Shown: positions 36,457-45,340 of the stretch, one piece after another
How the letters are laid out: each line of letters opens with the position of its first letter
Numbering within the stretch: position 1 is the first letter of the stretch
Assembly (NCBI RefSeq): GCF_001988955.1
Contig: NZ_CP014263.1
Span: 5,312,501 to 5,376,500 of the forward strand
DNA length: 64,000 nt
Reading direction: 5' to 3'
Origin: Spirosoma montaniterrae
Lineage (GTDB): Bacteria > Bacteroidota > Bacteroidia > Cytophagales > Spirosomataceae
The notes under the pieces: model-generated
The model's database searches: none
Told to the model about the DNA's origin: nothing
What the model saw: only the letters and a program-made list of their open reading frames with translations
Program-made: the position numbers and the translations under genes

Positions 36457-38019
36457 CTACGAAACACTGTTCACCTCTATTTCATCACCAGACTTATTTA
36501 GAAACTTAAAGTTGACAATTCCGAAGGAACTGTCTTTTACAAGTTTAACCCAAGTCTTGTATTTAACATACCACTGCATTTGTTTTGAGTAAATGCCTTT
36601 GGTGTAGTAAGCATACAGAAACGGGTGCATAGTAATTGTAATACCACGTTCGTTCTGTTTGGTTAAAATGTAGTCGAGGTTGTTTTCAATGACATCTGTA
36701 ACTAACACGCTGGCCTGAATTGTGCCAGTACCACTACAGGTTGGGCAAACTTCGCGTGTAACAATATTCATTTCGGGCCGCACCCGCTGCCGGGTTATTT
36801 GCATTAGCCCAAACTTGGTCAGCGGCAAAATAGTGAATTTAGAGCGGTCAGCTTTCATCTCATCGCGCATGATATCCTGAAGCAGCTTTTTATTCTCTGC
36901 TTTTTTCATGTCGATAAAATCCACAACGATAATGCCCCCCATGTCGCGCAATCGAAGTTGCCGGGCAATTTCCTTTGCAGCTTCGCGGTTGACGCTGATG
37001 GCAGTCGCTTCCTGATCTTCTTCAGAATTCGATTTGTTACCACTATTCACGTCGATAACGTGTAAAGCTTCCGTATGCTCAATAATCAGGTAGCCCCCCC
37101 CCGGTAAGCTCACAGATCGCCCAAACAGTGACTTTAGCTGTTTCTCCAGACCAAGAGCCTCAAATACCTTCGCTTTGCCGCTGTAGAGCTTGACAATCTT
37201 CTCTTTGTCAGGAGCGATTGTATGAATGTAGTTCCGAATGTCATCAAACGATTCGCGCGTATCGACCGTAATACTCTCAAACGATTCGTTGAGCATGTCG
37301 CGCAGAATCGACGACGCCCGATTCATCTCGCCCAACACCCGGTCGCGGGGTTTGGCGTCGGCTAACGCTTTGATGGCCTGCTCCCACTTTTCCAGCGAAT
37401 TTTGCAGATCGCGGTCAAGTTCTTCAACGTCTTTATCCTGGGCTACTGTTCGTACAATTACGCCGAAATTCTGGGGTTTTAGCGACGACATCAGGCGAAG
37501 CAGCCGTGACCGTTCGGCACGGTCAGTAATTTTCTTAGACAGATTTACGCCATCAGAAAACGGCACCAGTACCAAATAGCGTCCAGCAATAGAAATGTCG
37601 CAGGAAAGGCGTGGGCCTTTCGTTGAGATAGGTTCCTTCACTACCTGAACCAGAATAGGCATATTCTTGGTCAGGACTTTGTCGATCTTTCCGATCTTCT
37701 CGATAGCGGGTTCCAGCTTGCTGCCGTTGAGCCGCCCCGTTGTTACGCGTTTGGCAATTACATCCTTTACCAACCTGGTAAGCGAATTAATATTCGGTCC
37801 CAGGTCTTGATAATGCAAAAAACCGTCTTTCTCATGGCCCACGTCCACGAAAGCCGCATTAAGGCCCGACGACAGTTTTTTAACGGTTCCTAAGTAAAGA
37901 TCGCCAACGGTAAAGCTGCTGTCTAACTCTTCTTCGTGATACTCCAGCAATCTCTTGTTTTGCAAGAGCGCGATCCGATCACCTTTCTGAGTTGAACTGA
38001 TTACTAATTCATTACTCAC
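36457..38019 (-). CDS. rng: Ribonuclease G/E family endoribonuclease
   Basis: The 520-residue enzyme cleaves single-stranded RNA in rRNA maturation and mRNA decay. It has the S1 RNA-binding region (about 30-120; GDLYLGTVKKLSSGLNAAFVDVGHEKDGFLHYQD), the metal-binding catalytic Asp pair (HVIDVNSGNKS near 325 and GGIIVVDFIDMK near 365) and the Zn-link CPTCSGTG near 430. No long E. coli RNase E-type C-terminal scaffold is present, so the RNase G name fits. The start codon is GTG. It follows the small COX24-type gene across a repeat hairpin. Confidence 0.93.
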   Translation of the reverse strand: MSNELVISSTQKGDRIALLQNKRLLEYHEEELDSSFTVGDLYLGTVKKLSSGLNAAFVDVGHEKDGFLHYQDLGPNINSLTRLVKDVIAKRVTTGRLNGSKLEPAIEKIGKIDKVLTKNMPILVQVVKEPISTKGPRLSCDISIAGRYLVLVPFSDGVNLSKKITDRAERSRLLRLMSSLKPQNFGVIVRTVAQDKDVEELDRDLQNSLEKWEQAIKALADAKPRDRVLGEMNRASSILRDMLNESFESITVDTRESFDDIRNYIHTIAPDKEKIVKLYSGKAKVFEALGLEKQLKSLFGRSVSLPGGGYLIIEHTEALHVIDVNSGNKSNSEEDQEATAISVNREAAKEIARQLRLRDMGGIIVVDFIDMKKAENKKLLQDIMRDEMKADRSKFTILPLTKFGLMQITRQRVRPEMNIVTREVCPTCSGTGTIQASVLVTDVIENNLDYILTKQNERGITITMHPFLYAYYTKGIYSKQMQWYVKYKTWVKLVKDSSFGIVNFKFLNKSGDEIEVNSVS

Positions 38020-38105
38020 AAGATGAATATACGGTTAGAATGGCTGTATAAAAAGAAAGAAGCCGCGTTCGGTCTTTACAGGCCGGCCGAGGCTTCAAAA
38101 TGAGG

Positions 38106-38202
38106 GGCAGTAGATAGTGAGCAGTCTTCAACAGGCAGCAGACCTATCGTAAACTGTTAGCTGCCTCTTAAACTAAGTGGAGACTGCAAACTGCCTACCG
38201 CC
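38106..38202. repeat. Iterated-unit hairpin, GGCAGT/AGACTGC type
   Basis: Arms 38106-38127 and 38181-38202 pair at 17 of 22 positions and consist of GGCAGT-like units. A perfect inner stem AGGCAGC (38133-38139) / GCTGCCT (38160-38166) lies inside. It sits between the small basic gene (stop at 38205) and rng. A smaller hairpin (GAAGCC...GGCTTC) lies at about 38060-38095. Confidence 0.7.
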
Positions 38203-38204
38203 TG

Positions 38205-38294
38205 CTATTTTTTCTTATGCCGGTTTTTTCTGAGCCGTTTCTTCCGCTTGTGGGTGGCAATTTTATGCCGCTTCCGTTTCTTACCGCAAGGCAT
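38205..38294 (-). CDS. AURKAIP1/COX24-domain (mS38-like) small basic protein
   Basis: The reverse strand reads an ATG at 38294 and a TAG at 38205, giving 29 residues: MPCGKKRKRHKIATHKRKKR, then LRKNRHKKK. Nearly two thirds are Lys, Arg or His. It matches the short COX24/AURKAIP1 domain (DUF1713) found in Bacteroidota and in the mitochondrial ribosomal protein mS38, so it is probably a ribosome-associated protein. It lies 186 bases upstream of rng on the same strand. Confidence 0.85.
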   Translation of the reverse strand: MPCGKKRKRHKIATHKRKKRLRKNRHKKK

Positions 38295-38454
38295 TGTGTA
38301 ATCGTGTTTAATGGTTAACAATATGTGTCGGCCAGCCAACTGGCAAAGCCGTTAAAAGTTGCAACGTTGTCGAGTTAAATAGTTCTGTAGTTGCTTTGCC
38401 CAGAAAAAATGCAATAGCTAACGGTACAACTTTATGACTCTGTAAGTTTACAAC

Positions 38455-39321
38455 CTATTTTGAAAGCCGTTCTTCGTATTCGCGAATGGCGGCCAAAATT
38501 TGCGGGTCTTTTTCCTGCTGCTTCACCTGCGCAAGCACTTTTTGCGCTTCGGCTTTTTGCCCGGCCTCAGCTAAGCTGATACCTAAATAAAATTGCGCTT
38601 TTCGGCTCGACGGATTGTTGACCAGAATCTGACGAAAACGCTCAATGGCCCGTTCGTACTGATTCGACCGCATGGATAGCAGTCCCAGATTAAACAACGC
38701 CAGTTCATTGGTCGGGTCCTGCTCCAACACCTCACGCAGCAGCATAATTCCCTGCATAGGCGTGTTGGTGTTCACAAACGTCATCGCCATATTGGCTTTT
38801 GCGGCCAGCAGCGTTGGATTTTTAGCCAGCACTTTCTGGTAAAAATCGCGTGTTTTCTGACCCAGCGAAGCCGTCTTTTGCTCATCAACAGCAAACGTAT
38901 ACGCTTCAAAATACTGATCACCCGCCCGGAGCAAATTGCGTTCGGTAGGCTGTGCAGTAGCCAGTTGGCCAGCGTAAAAAGCCGCACTATCGAAGCGTGT
39001 CAACTCCCGAAAAACAGCAATCAGTTTCTCGGCTGTAGCTTCTTTCTGGCTCTCACCTGACGATGCCCATGCAGCCCGAAGTACGTCGATTTGCTTTTTC
39101 TGTTCGGGCGTCATCGGCTTCTCGTGCATAGCCGACCGGTCAGGCTGGCTTGGGTCGGGCGTACCTACCGATGCGGCTGCATTGAGCGAATCGGTAGTGC
39201 GCCCGCCCCGAGCCGCACTGAGCTGTTTGCCTTCGTTCCGAACCACCACTTTGGGTAGTGAGAATAAGCCTACTGTTGCCAGAACAGCTATACCGATAAC
39301 AAACAGCACATACTTGTTCAT
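38455..39321 (-). CDS. Tetratricopeptide repeat protein with N-terminal membrane anchor
   Basis: The 288-residue protein starts with MNKYVLFVIGIAVLATVGLFSL, a signal anchor. A linker follows and then TPR-type helices from about 95 to 285, with recognisable units such as NLGLLSMRSNQYERAIERFRQ and AQFYLGISLAEAGQKAEAQK. It is likely an envelope-attached scaffold. It starts one base after the HU gene stop on the same strand, so the two genes are probably co-transcribed. The partner is unknown. Confidence 0.85.
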   Translation of the reverse strand: MNKYVLFVIGIAVLATVGLFSLPKVVVRNEGKQLSAARGGRTTDSLNAAASVGTPDPSQPDRSAMHEKPMTPEQKKQIDVLRAAWASSGESQKEATAEKLIAVFRELTRFDSAAFYAGQLATAQPTERNLLRAGDQYFEAYTFAVDEQKTASLGQKTRDFYQKVLAKNPTLLAAKANMAMTFVNTNTPMQGIMLLREVLEQDPTNELALFNLGLLSMRSNQYERAIERFRQILVNNPSSRKAQFYLGISLAEAGQKAEAQKVLAQVKQQEKDPQILAAIREYEERLSK

Positions 39322-39322
39322 C

Positions 39323-39625
39323 TTACTCAGCCGTTACTTTGGCTTTGTCACTGGTTTTCACCTGCTCAACAAAAACTTTCGCAGGCTTGAAACTGGGAAT
39401 AAAGTGCTCGTCAATCACCATAGCGGTGTTTTGGGAAATATTACGGGCTACTTTTTTCGCTCTTTTCTTGTTGATGAAACTGCCGAACCCTCTCACATAG
39501 ATGTTCTCTCCCTCGGCCAACGAGTCTTTCACCACCGAGAAGAATGTTTCGAGGGTATTGGTCACCTCGGCCTTATCAATCCCGGTCTTATCGGCGATCT
39601 CTGCAATTACGTCTGCTTTCGTCAC
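39323..39625 (-). CDS. HU/IHF family DNA-binding protein
   Basis: The 100-residue protein has the bacterial histone-like fold: TKADVIAEIADKTGIDKAEV, then GENIYVRGFGSFINKKRAKK and the DNA-minor-groove arm region RNISQNTAMVIDEHFIPSFKPAK. The arm has Asn-Ile-Ser-Gln, between HU and IHF types, as is common in Bacteroidota. It probably acts as a nucleoid architectural protein. The start codon is GTG at 39625. A good promoter lies upstream and the TPR gene follows after one base. Confidence 0.92.
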   Translation of the reverse strand: MTKADVIAEIADKTGIDKAEVTNTLETFFSVVKDSLAEGENIYVRGFGSFINKKRAKKVARNISQNTAMVIDEHFIPSFKPAKVFVEQVKTSDKAKVTAE

Positions 39626-39685
39626 GACTTCTTAAACTTTAACGTTTACTGTATTGTTGAAAAATTGGGTGTCAAAAACGGGACA

Positions 39686-39715
39686 CAAAGGTAGGGCTTT
39701 CTGATGAATTACAAA
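39686..39715 (-). promoter_or_regulatory. Promoter of the HU-family gene
   Basis: Read on the minus strand, TTTG (39715-39712) and TACCTTTG (39693-39686) are separated by 18 bases, a near-ideal Bacteroidota sigma-A-type promoter. The GTG start is about 61 bases downstream. The site overlaps the first codons of the ORF for mutY on the other strand. Confidence 0.6.
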
Positions 39716-40855
39716 AGACGGCTTTTATCCCATTTTATAACCAACGACACTTTTTTTGTTTTTATTTTGGATTGGCAATCAGACGCTAACGATATTGAAG
39801 CCGGTTTCGCCCCAACGCTCGAAGCCTGGTATGAACGCCATAAACGCGACCTGCCGTGGCGGCATACCCGCGACCCCTATCGCATCTGGCTCTCGGAGGT
39901 AATTCTCCAGCAAACACGCGTGGCGCAGGGTAAACCTTATTACGAACGCTTCATTGACGCCTACCCGACAATTGCCGACATGGCCCGCGCCGATGAACGT
40001 GAACTGCTCCGGCTCTGGCAAGGTCTCGGCTATTATTCCCGTGCCCGTAACTTGCATCAGACTGCTCGTTACGTAACCGACGAACTGGCCGGAAAGTTTC
40101 CCGATTCGTTTCAAAAGTTGTTGAAAATGAAAGGGATAGGTGTATATACGGCGGCAGCCGTTGCCTCGTTTGCCTTTGGCGAACGGGTGGCGGTCGTTGA
40201 TGGCAACGTGTATCGGGTGCTGGCGCGGGTGTTTGGTATTGCTGATGACATCACGACCACGACGGCTAAAAAAACATTCGCTGCACTGGCGCAACGGCTT
40301 ATTCAGCAGGCAAATGACCCAGCGATTTACAATCAGGCCATTATGGAATTCGGAGCCATTCAGTGTACGCCTGTATTGCCCGATTGTCTGTTATGTCCAT
40401 TACAACAACAGTGCATAGCCTACCAGACCGGGCGGCAGCAAAAACTGCCCGTGAAAGCCAAAAAATCGCCTGTTCGGGAACGCTATTTTCAATACATAGT
40501 ATTCCGAAACGGCAACAGAATTGCCATGCGCGAACGACTCGGGCGAGATATTTGGCAGAATTTGTACGAATTTTGTTGCCTCGAAACAGACGAGCCTAAA
40601 GCTCGACTGTCTGAGTTTGACTTGCCCGACATGGTAGCGGGCCTGGTACAGCAGGGAGTACTGAGCGCAGAGCCGGTTGAGGGCGTACAATTGCTGTCAC
40701 ACCAGCGTATCCGGGCTGTTTTTTATGAGATTGTGCTGCCTGATACAGTTACTGACACTCTGCCTATGGGTTTGCAATGGTATTCAGCAGCAGCCGTGCA
40801 TGACCTGCCAAAGCCAGTTTTGATTACCAACTATTTGGCAAAAAGGTTTGGATAA
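39704..40855 (+). CDS. mutY: A/G-specific adenine glycosylase
   Basis: MutY removes adenine mispaired with 8-oxoguanine. The 383-residue protein has the glycosylase core WYERHKRDLPWRHTRDPYRIWLSEVILQQTRV (catalytic Glu), the helix-hairpin-helix MKGIGVYTAAAVASFAFG, the catalytic Asp in VVDGNVYRV and the iron-sulfur motif CTPVLPDCLLCPLQQQC (CX6CX2CX5C). The C-terminal NUDIX-like 8-oxoG recognition domain covers about 250-375. The first 20-30 residues (Phe/Thr-rich, up to about DIEAGFAPTLEAW) are unusual and overlap the HU promoter; a TTG at 39767 may be the real start. It is followed by ssb and gldE, the common Bacteroidota order. Confidence 0.94.
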   Translation: MNYKRRLLSHFITNDTFFVFILDWQSDANDIEAGFAPTLEAWYERHKRDLPWRHTRDPYRIWLSEVILQQTRVAQGKPYYERFIDAYPTIADMARADERELLRLWQGLGYYSRARNLHQTARYVTDELAGKFPDSFQKLLKMKGIGVYTAAAVASFAFGERVAVVDGNVYRVLARVFGIADDITTTTAKKTFAALAQRLIQQANDPAIYNQAIMEFGAIQCTPVLPDCLLCPLQQQCIAYQTGRQQKLPVKAKKSPVRERYFQYIVFRNGNRIAMRERLGRDIWQNLYEFCCLETDEPKARLSEFDLPDMVAGLVQQGVLSAEPVEGVQLLSHQRIRAVFYEIVLPDTVTDTLPMGLQWYSAAAVHDLPKPVLITNYLAKRFG

Positions 40856-40878
40856 GTCGGTTACTTTCAGTATCTTTA
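40847..40878 (+). promoter_or_regulatory. Candidate promoter of ssb
   Basis: TTTG at 40847-40850 and TATCTTTA at 40871-40878 are separated by 20 bases; the -7 differs from TAnnTTTG at the last base. The -33 element overlaps the end of mutY. The ssb ATG is 48 bases downstream. Confidence 0.35.
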
Positions 40879-40925
40879 ATACCTTTAAGCCCTTTTAAAT
40901 TTCTGCAATAAACCAACTAAAAAAC

Positions 40926-41444
40926 ATGGCAAGTTTGAATAAAGTGATTCTGATTGGTAATGTTGGCAACGACCCGGACGTCCGGTATTTAGATGGCGGT
41001 TCGGTGGTTGCAAAGTTTAGCGTTGCCACGAATGAACGCTATACGACCCGCACGGGCGAGCAGGTCGAATCTACTGAATGGTTCCGCGTGGAGGTTTGGA
41101 ACGATCAGGCGAAAACCGTTGAGAAGTATGTGCGCAAAGGGCAACAAATTTATGTTGAAGGCCGTCTGCGCACAGAAACGTATACAGACCGTGAGGGTAA
41201 AGAACGGTTTGCACTGAATGTTCGGGCTACAACGTTCCAGTTTCTGGGTGGCCCCAACGACCGGCAGGATGAAGCCCCGGCTCAGCAGCAACAGGCCGCT
41301 CCACGTCAGCAGGCCGCGCCCGCCCCGGCCCAACGCCCACAAGCCGCTCCGGCTCCGGCCCGTCAGCAGCCCGCACGTCAGGAGGCTGCACCTGCGCCAG
41401 CCGCGTTTGATAATTCCGGTGGAGATGACGACCTGCCGTTCTAA
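40926..41444 (+). CDS. ssb: Single-stranded DNA-binding protein
   Basis: SSB coats single-stranded DNA during replication and repair. The 172-residue protein has an OB fold at about 1-110 (NKVILIGNVGNDPDVRYLDG, WFRVEVWNDQAKTVEKYVRKG, YVEGRLRTETYTDREGKERF). A low-complexity Ala/Pro/Gln linker follows, and the conserved acidic tip DDDLPF ends the protein and recruits partner proteins. It sits between mutY and gldE on the same strand. Confidence 0.96.
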   Translation: MASLNKVILIGNVGNDPDVRYLDGGSVVAKFSVATNERYTTRTGEQVESTEWFRVEVWNDQAKTVEKYVRKGQQIYVEGRLRTETYTDREGKERFALNVRATTFQFLGGPNDRQDEAPAQQQQAAPRQQAAPAPAQRPQAAPAPARQQPARQEAAPAPAAFDNSGGDDDLPF

Positions 41445-41487
41445 AACGTGCTGAACGCACCCGATTGTTGAACGAGATTTAAGCTAC

Positions 41488-42819
41488 ATGGACCTTAGTG
41501 ATCCTCTTCCTCGACAGGTGCTTCCAGCTCAATTTGGCTGGAGCACCTATTTCGATTTATATGGCCCTTACGTGGCCCTGATTCTGCTGCTTATCACACT
41601 GGCCGGGTTGGTATCAGCCTCCGAAGCGGCTTTCTTCTCTCTGTCTCCCGACGACCGTGCCCGTTGCCGCGACAGTCAGCATACGGGCGAACAGCGTATT
41701 GCTTCTCTGCTCGACCGCCCCAAGCGGCTGCTGGCGTCGTTAGTGATATTCAATAATTTACTTAACATAGCCATTGTCGTCATCGTCACTTACCTGACAT
41801 GGGAGGCTTCACAGGCATCGCACGATTCGGGGTGGCTGCTGTCGGGGGTTACGCTTGTAACTACGTTGGCTATTGTCTTATTCGGCGAAATTGTGCCAAA
41901 AGTATATGCCAGTCAGAACAACATGAGCGTGGCCCGCCGAACGGCTCCACTGGCGCAGGTTGGCCTGGCTGTGTTCAAGCCGCTGGCACTGCTGCTGGTG
42001 AATCTGAGTAATCAGGTCGATAAGCGCATCGAACGAAAGGGGTATAAACTTAGTGTCGAAGAATTGAGTCAGGCCGTTGAACTGACTGGCACCGATGCTA
42101 CTGCCGAAGAAAAAGAAATCCTGAAAGGGATTGTTAATTTCAGCAATCTTATGGCCCGGCAGGTGATGCGGGCCCGGCTCGACATTTCGGCAGTTAGCGA
42201 CGAACTGACATTCCCTGAGCTACTCGAACAAATAAATGCGTCCGGCTATTCGCGGGTACCGGTTTACCATGAGTCGCTTGATCAGATTGAGGGGATTCTG
42301 TACATCAAAGACCTGCTGCCCCACATTCATGAAACCGAATCGTTTGTCTGGCAGTCGTTACTGCGCCCGGCGTTTTTCATCCCTGAGAATAAAAAAGTGG
42401 ACGATTTGCTACATGCCTTTCAAAAACGGCGTGTACACATCGCTATCGTTGTCGATGAATATGGCGGCACACGCGGGCTGGTAACGCTCGAAGATATTAT
42501 CGAAGAAATTTTCGGCGAGATCAACGACGAATTTGATGAAGAAACGCCCGTGGGCTACCGGCGCGAAGACGAGCGAACGGTGGTATTCGAAGGCAAAACG
42601 TCGCTGACCGACGTATGCCGGGTACTAAACGTGGATGCTACAACATTTGAATCCGTGCAGGGCGATAGCGAATCGCTCGGTGGATTGTTGCTCGAATTGT
42701 TTGGGCGTTTACCCCAATCTGGCGATGAAACCGTATATGCGAATTTCACTTTTACGGTATTGTCGGCTGATGATAAACGTATTCAGGAGGTTCGGGTAGT
42801 TCGTAACTCAAACCCATAG
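41488..42819 (+). CDS. gldE: Gliding motility-associated protein GldE (CorC/CNNM type)
   Basis: The 443-residue membrane protein has a DUF21/CNNM transmembrane domain (about 25-200, with LILLLITLAGLVSASEAAFFSL and FGEIVPKVYASQNN), two CBS domains (about 215-345; ARLDISAVSDELTFPELLEQ, VVDEYGGTRGLVTLEDIIEEIFGE) and a C-terminal CorC/HlyC domain (about 360-440). Its position after mutY and ssb matches the gldE locus of Bacteroidota, where gldD usually follows. No gldD is present; the next gene is on the opposite strand and overlaps the end by 12 bases. Confidence 0.9.
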   Translation: MDLSDPLPRQVLPAQFGWSTYFDLYGPYVALILLLITLAGLVSASEAAFFSLSPDDRARCRDSQHTGEQRIASLLDRPKRLLASLVIFNNLLNIAIVVIVTYLTWEASQASHDSGWLLSGVTLVTTLAIVLFGEIVPKVYASQNNMSVARRTAPLAQVGLAVFKPLALLLVNLSNQVDKRIERKGYKLSVEELSQAVELTGTDATAEEKEILKGIVNFSNLMARQVMRARLDISAVSDELTFPELLEQINASGYSRVPVYHESLDQIEGILYIKDLLPHIHETESFVWQSLLRPAFFIPENKKVDDLLHAFQKRRVHIAIVVDEYGGTRGLVTLEDIIEEIFGEINDEFDEETPVGYRREDERTVVFEGKTSLTDVCRVLNVDATTFESVQGDSESLGGLLLELFGRLPQSGDETVYANFTFTVLSADDKRIQEVRVVRNSNP

Positions 42820-43917
42820 CCCTTTTCCTTCGTTGTATTCCTGCCCAAGCCGGGCGACATCATCAGACGAATACGTCAGAAAACCACTTCGGCGCAATCG
42901 ACGCAGTTTTTGCTTTTCGGCCCACGATAGCCGCCCATCGATTAAAACGCCGAAGATCAGCAGCCGCTCAAGTCCATGACGCACATCGGCAGGAGCCTGA
43001 ACAAACTGCTCGACAAAATGCCCGGTCAGCGTTTGAGTGGTTTCCAGGTTGAAGCGTTCTATCAGTTTTTCAACCAGCAGGTGATGAGCGTAATTATACT
43101 GCCGTTTCATGATAGCTGCGTATTGCAACGCTTCCAGAATGAGCCGCTGAAACTGCGGGTCGTTTTTCCATTCGTCATATAATTCATTCACAAACTCCTG
43201 AATTGTTGCAGGAGCTATAACCCGAATCTGGGCTTCGTGCAATACACGCCATGATGACCACGCATTCCAGAGGGCATAAACGGGCATACCCGCCAGATCG
43301 GTTACTTGCCGAAACGCAAAACGGCCTAAAAAACGGCGGAGTAAGAACTTGAGCACCAGACTACCCAACGCGGCTTTCGCCAGGTTTAACAGAAAATAAA
43401 TAGTAAGGCCCCAGCGCGGCATGGTCAGGTATGGGTCGATACCAAACCGGAGCAAGCCCCGGCTACTGCGTTGCAAGGCTGCATCGGCCAGTGCCCGCAG
43501 ATGCGTTTCATACTGCGGGTCGTGTGCTCGCGGAAACTGGCAGGCTTTCATAATGGCCTTCACGCCCCGCAAGTTCAGCATAATGAGCATGTTGACCTCA
43601 ATATAGACCAGCAGCAGGCCATACAAAATAGTCGTCAGTGGTAAACTATACACCGTACCGAGTATAGTAACCGACGTACTGGCAAACAGATGCGGCCAGC
43701 TATATTGCGGCCAGTACAGCAACAGAACACCCAGAACACCCACCAAAGCAGCCATCAGCAGGGTCGTAATTTTGGCTCGGCGGATAATGCGATGTTCCGT
43801 TCGGTTCAATACATACGGCTCATCGGTAGGGTGGGCGGTGTCGAGTGCCTGCCGCAAATACCGCATTGCCAGGTGGTCGAATGGACCGCTGCTGCTGTTG
43901 GGTGGCCGGGTTGACAT
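42808..43917 (-). CDS. Conserved hypothetical membrane protein
   Basis: The ATG at 43917 (MSTRPPNSSSGPFDHLAMRY) gives 369 residues. Two hydrophobic segments (KITTLLMAALVGVLGVLLLYW and TVYSLPLTTILYGLLLVYIEV) lie at about 45-110 and a third at about 165-195. The C-terminal third is helical with an LLIFGVLIDGRLSWAEKQKLRRLR stretch that resembles TerB-like helices. The function is unknown. It is convergent with gldE with a 12-base overlap. Confidence 0.75.
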   Translation of the reverse strand: MSTRPPNSSSGPFDHLAMRYLRQALDTAHPTDEPYVLNRTEHRIIRRAKITTLLMAALVGVLGVLLLYWPQYSWPHLFASTSVTILGTVYSLPLTTILYGLLLVYIEVNMLIMLNLRGVKAIMKACQFPRAHDPQYETHLRALADAALQRSSRGLLRFGIDPYLTMPRWGLTIYFLLNLAKAALGSLVLKFLLRRFLGRFAFRQVTDLAGMPVYALWNAWSSWRVLHEAQIRVIAPATIQEFVNELYDEWKNDPQFQRLILEALQYAAIMKRQYNYAHHLLVEKLIERFNLETTQTLTGHFVEQFVQAPADVRHGLERLLIFGVLIDGRLSWAEKQKLRRLRRSGFLTYSSDDVARLGQEYNEGKGLWV

Positions 43918-44076
43918 ACACGTTACTAAGTGGTGGAATTGCCTGTATAACTTCGCAATGCCCCCGGTTGTTAACAAAACCTGTATGTATCGTTGCTAAT
44001 CATTGATTCACCGGTAAAAGGAAGGTATAAGCTGTGAGGAGCTGACTTTTATGGTCTCACCCAACTTTGTCAGGCC

Positions 44077-45209
44077 ATGATGCGTACACTTGCTGCTTTC
44101 CTGATACTGGGCCTTCTGAGCCAGTCATTTGGTCAAACCACAGCTACTTCGTCGGGAGCGTCTCAGCAACGGCTACAACAGGAGATGGCCGGGGCCGCGT
44201 CGCAGTTTCTGGGAATGCTGTCGGTTGGGCAGCGGCAGCAGGCTACGTTCGCGTTTGATGATGCCGAACGATTTGTCTGGTATTTTGTGCCGCACGAGCG
44301 TAAGGGGTTGCCGCTGAAGCAGATGACGCCTTTCCAGCAATTGGCCGCATTGCGTTTGCTGAAAACCGGACTGAGTCAGCGAGGCTATACAAAGGCAACG
44401 GGGATTATGGACCTTGAAAATGTGCTGCGGGTAATCGAAAACCGCCCTCCCAACGATACATACCGCGACCCCGAAAATTATTACGTGGCCATCTTCGGCG
44501 ATCCGGCTTCGAGCCAGCCGTGGGGTTGGCGGTTTGAAGGGCATCATTTAGCGACCCAGTTTGTAGTACTGACTGATGCCAACGGGAAAGAGCGCGTATT
44601 GGCCCAAACGCCGACGTTCTTTGGCAGCAATCCGGGCGTGTTGCGCTATGATTTTTAGCCGCTGACCGACGCATGGGCGACTGGCGGCTCATTAGTCTGC
44701 CACAACACAACCGCCAACTCATGCGCCCCGAAGCCGACCGCGCCTTTCAGTTACTCAACGCGCTTAATCCGGCCCAACGCAAACAAACCGTGCTGAACCC
44801 GTTGGCTTATCCCGACATCGTGACGGGCAACCAACGCCGGGCTTCGCTCGACCGCATGGACGGGCTTCGCTTCGCCGACATGGATGAAAATCAACGTGCC
44901 ATGTTTCTCGATTTGGTGCGGGTTTACCTGACCAACTACCGCGTTACGCTGGCCCGGCAGCAGATGAGCAAGCTGGAAAAAGCCGGACTTGACGAACTCC
45001 GCTTTGTGTGGGCGGGCGACCTGACACCCGTGCTGGGCGAGGGAAAAGGCTGGTATTATCGCATTCATGGCCCCACCATGTTAATTGAGTACGATAACAC
45101 GCAAAACAACGCCAACCACGTTCATACGGTGGTACGCGACCTCACCAACGACTTTGGCGAAGACATGCTGGAGCAGCATTACCGGGCCGCTGGGCACGGC
45201 AAGCCGTGA
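44077..45209 (+). pseudogene. DUF3500 family protein, split by a frameshift
   Basis: The first part (44077-44658) has a signal peptide (MMRTLAAFLILGLLSQSFGQ) and the start of a DUF3500 protein, reaching GWRFEGHHLATQF and TPTFFGSNPGVLRYDF before a TAG. The second part, open in another frame from 44652 with an ATG at 44673, continues the same family (GDWRLISLPQ; DLTPVLGEGKGWYYRIHGPT; EYDNTQNNANHVHTVVRD). One extra T in the five-T run at 44652-44656 would join the two into one frame. It is either a recent frameshift, a sequencing error or a -1 frameshift site. The DUF3500 role is unknown. Confidence 0.8.
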
Positions 45210-45340
45210 GTGGTTCTGATTGCCAGCATAAGCGGTGCGCTACTGGGTAAACGATAATAACCAATGACCATTTAACATATTTTAAGCCGCCAGCATACAG
45301 CTTTTTTCGTAATTTGGGTGAATTATTCGTTTATTATTCC

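Noticed and set aside
38060..38204. Possible small structured RNA between rng and the 29-aa gene
   Set aside because: The hairpins are explained as an iterated-unit repeat; no match to 6S, SRP or tmRNA was seen.
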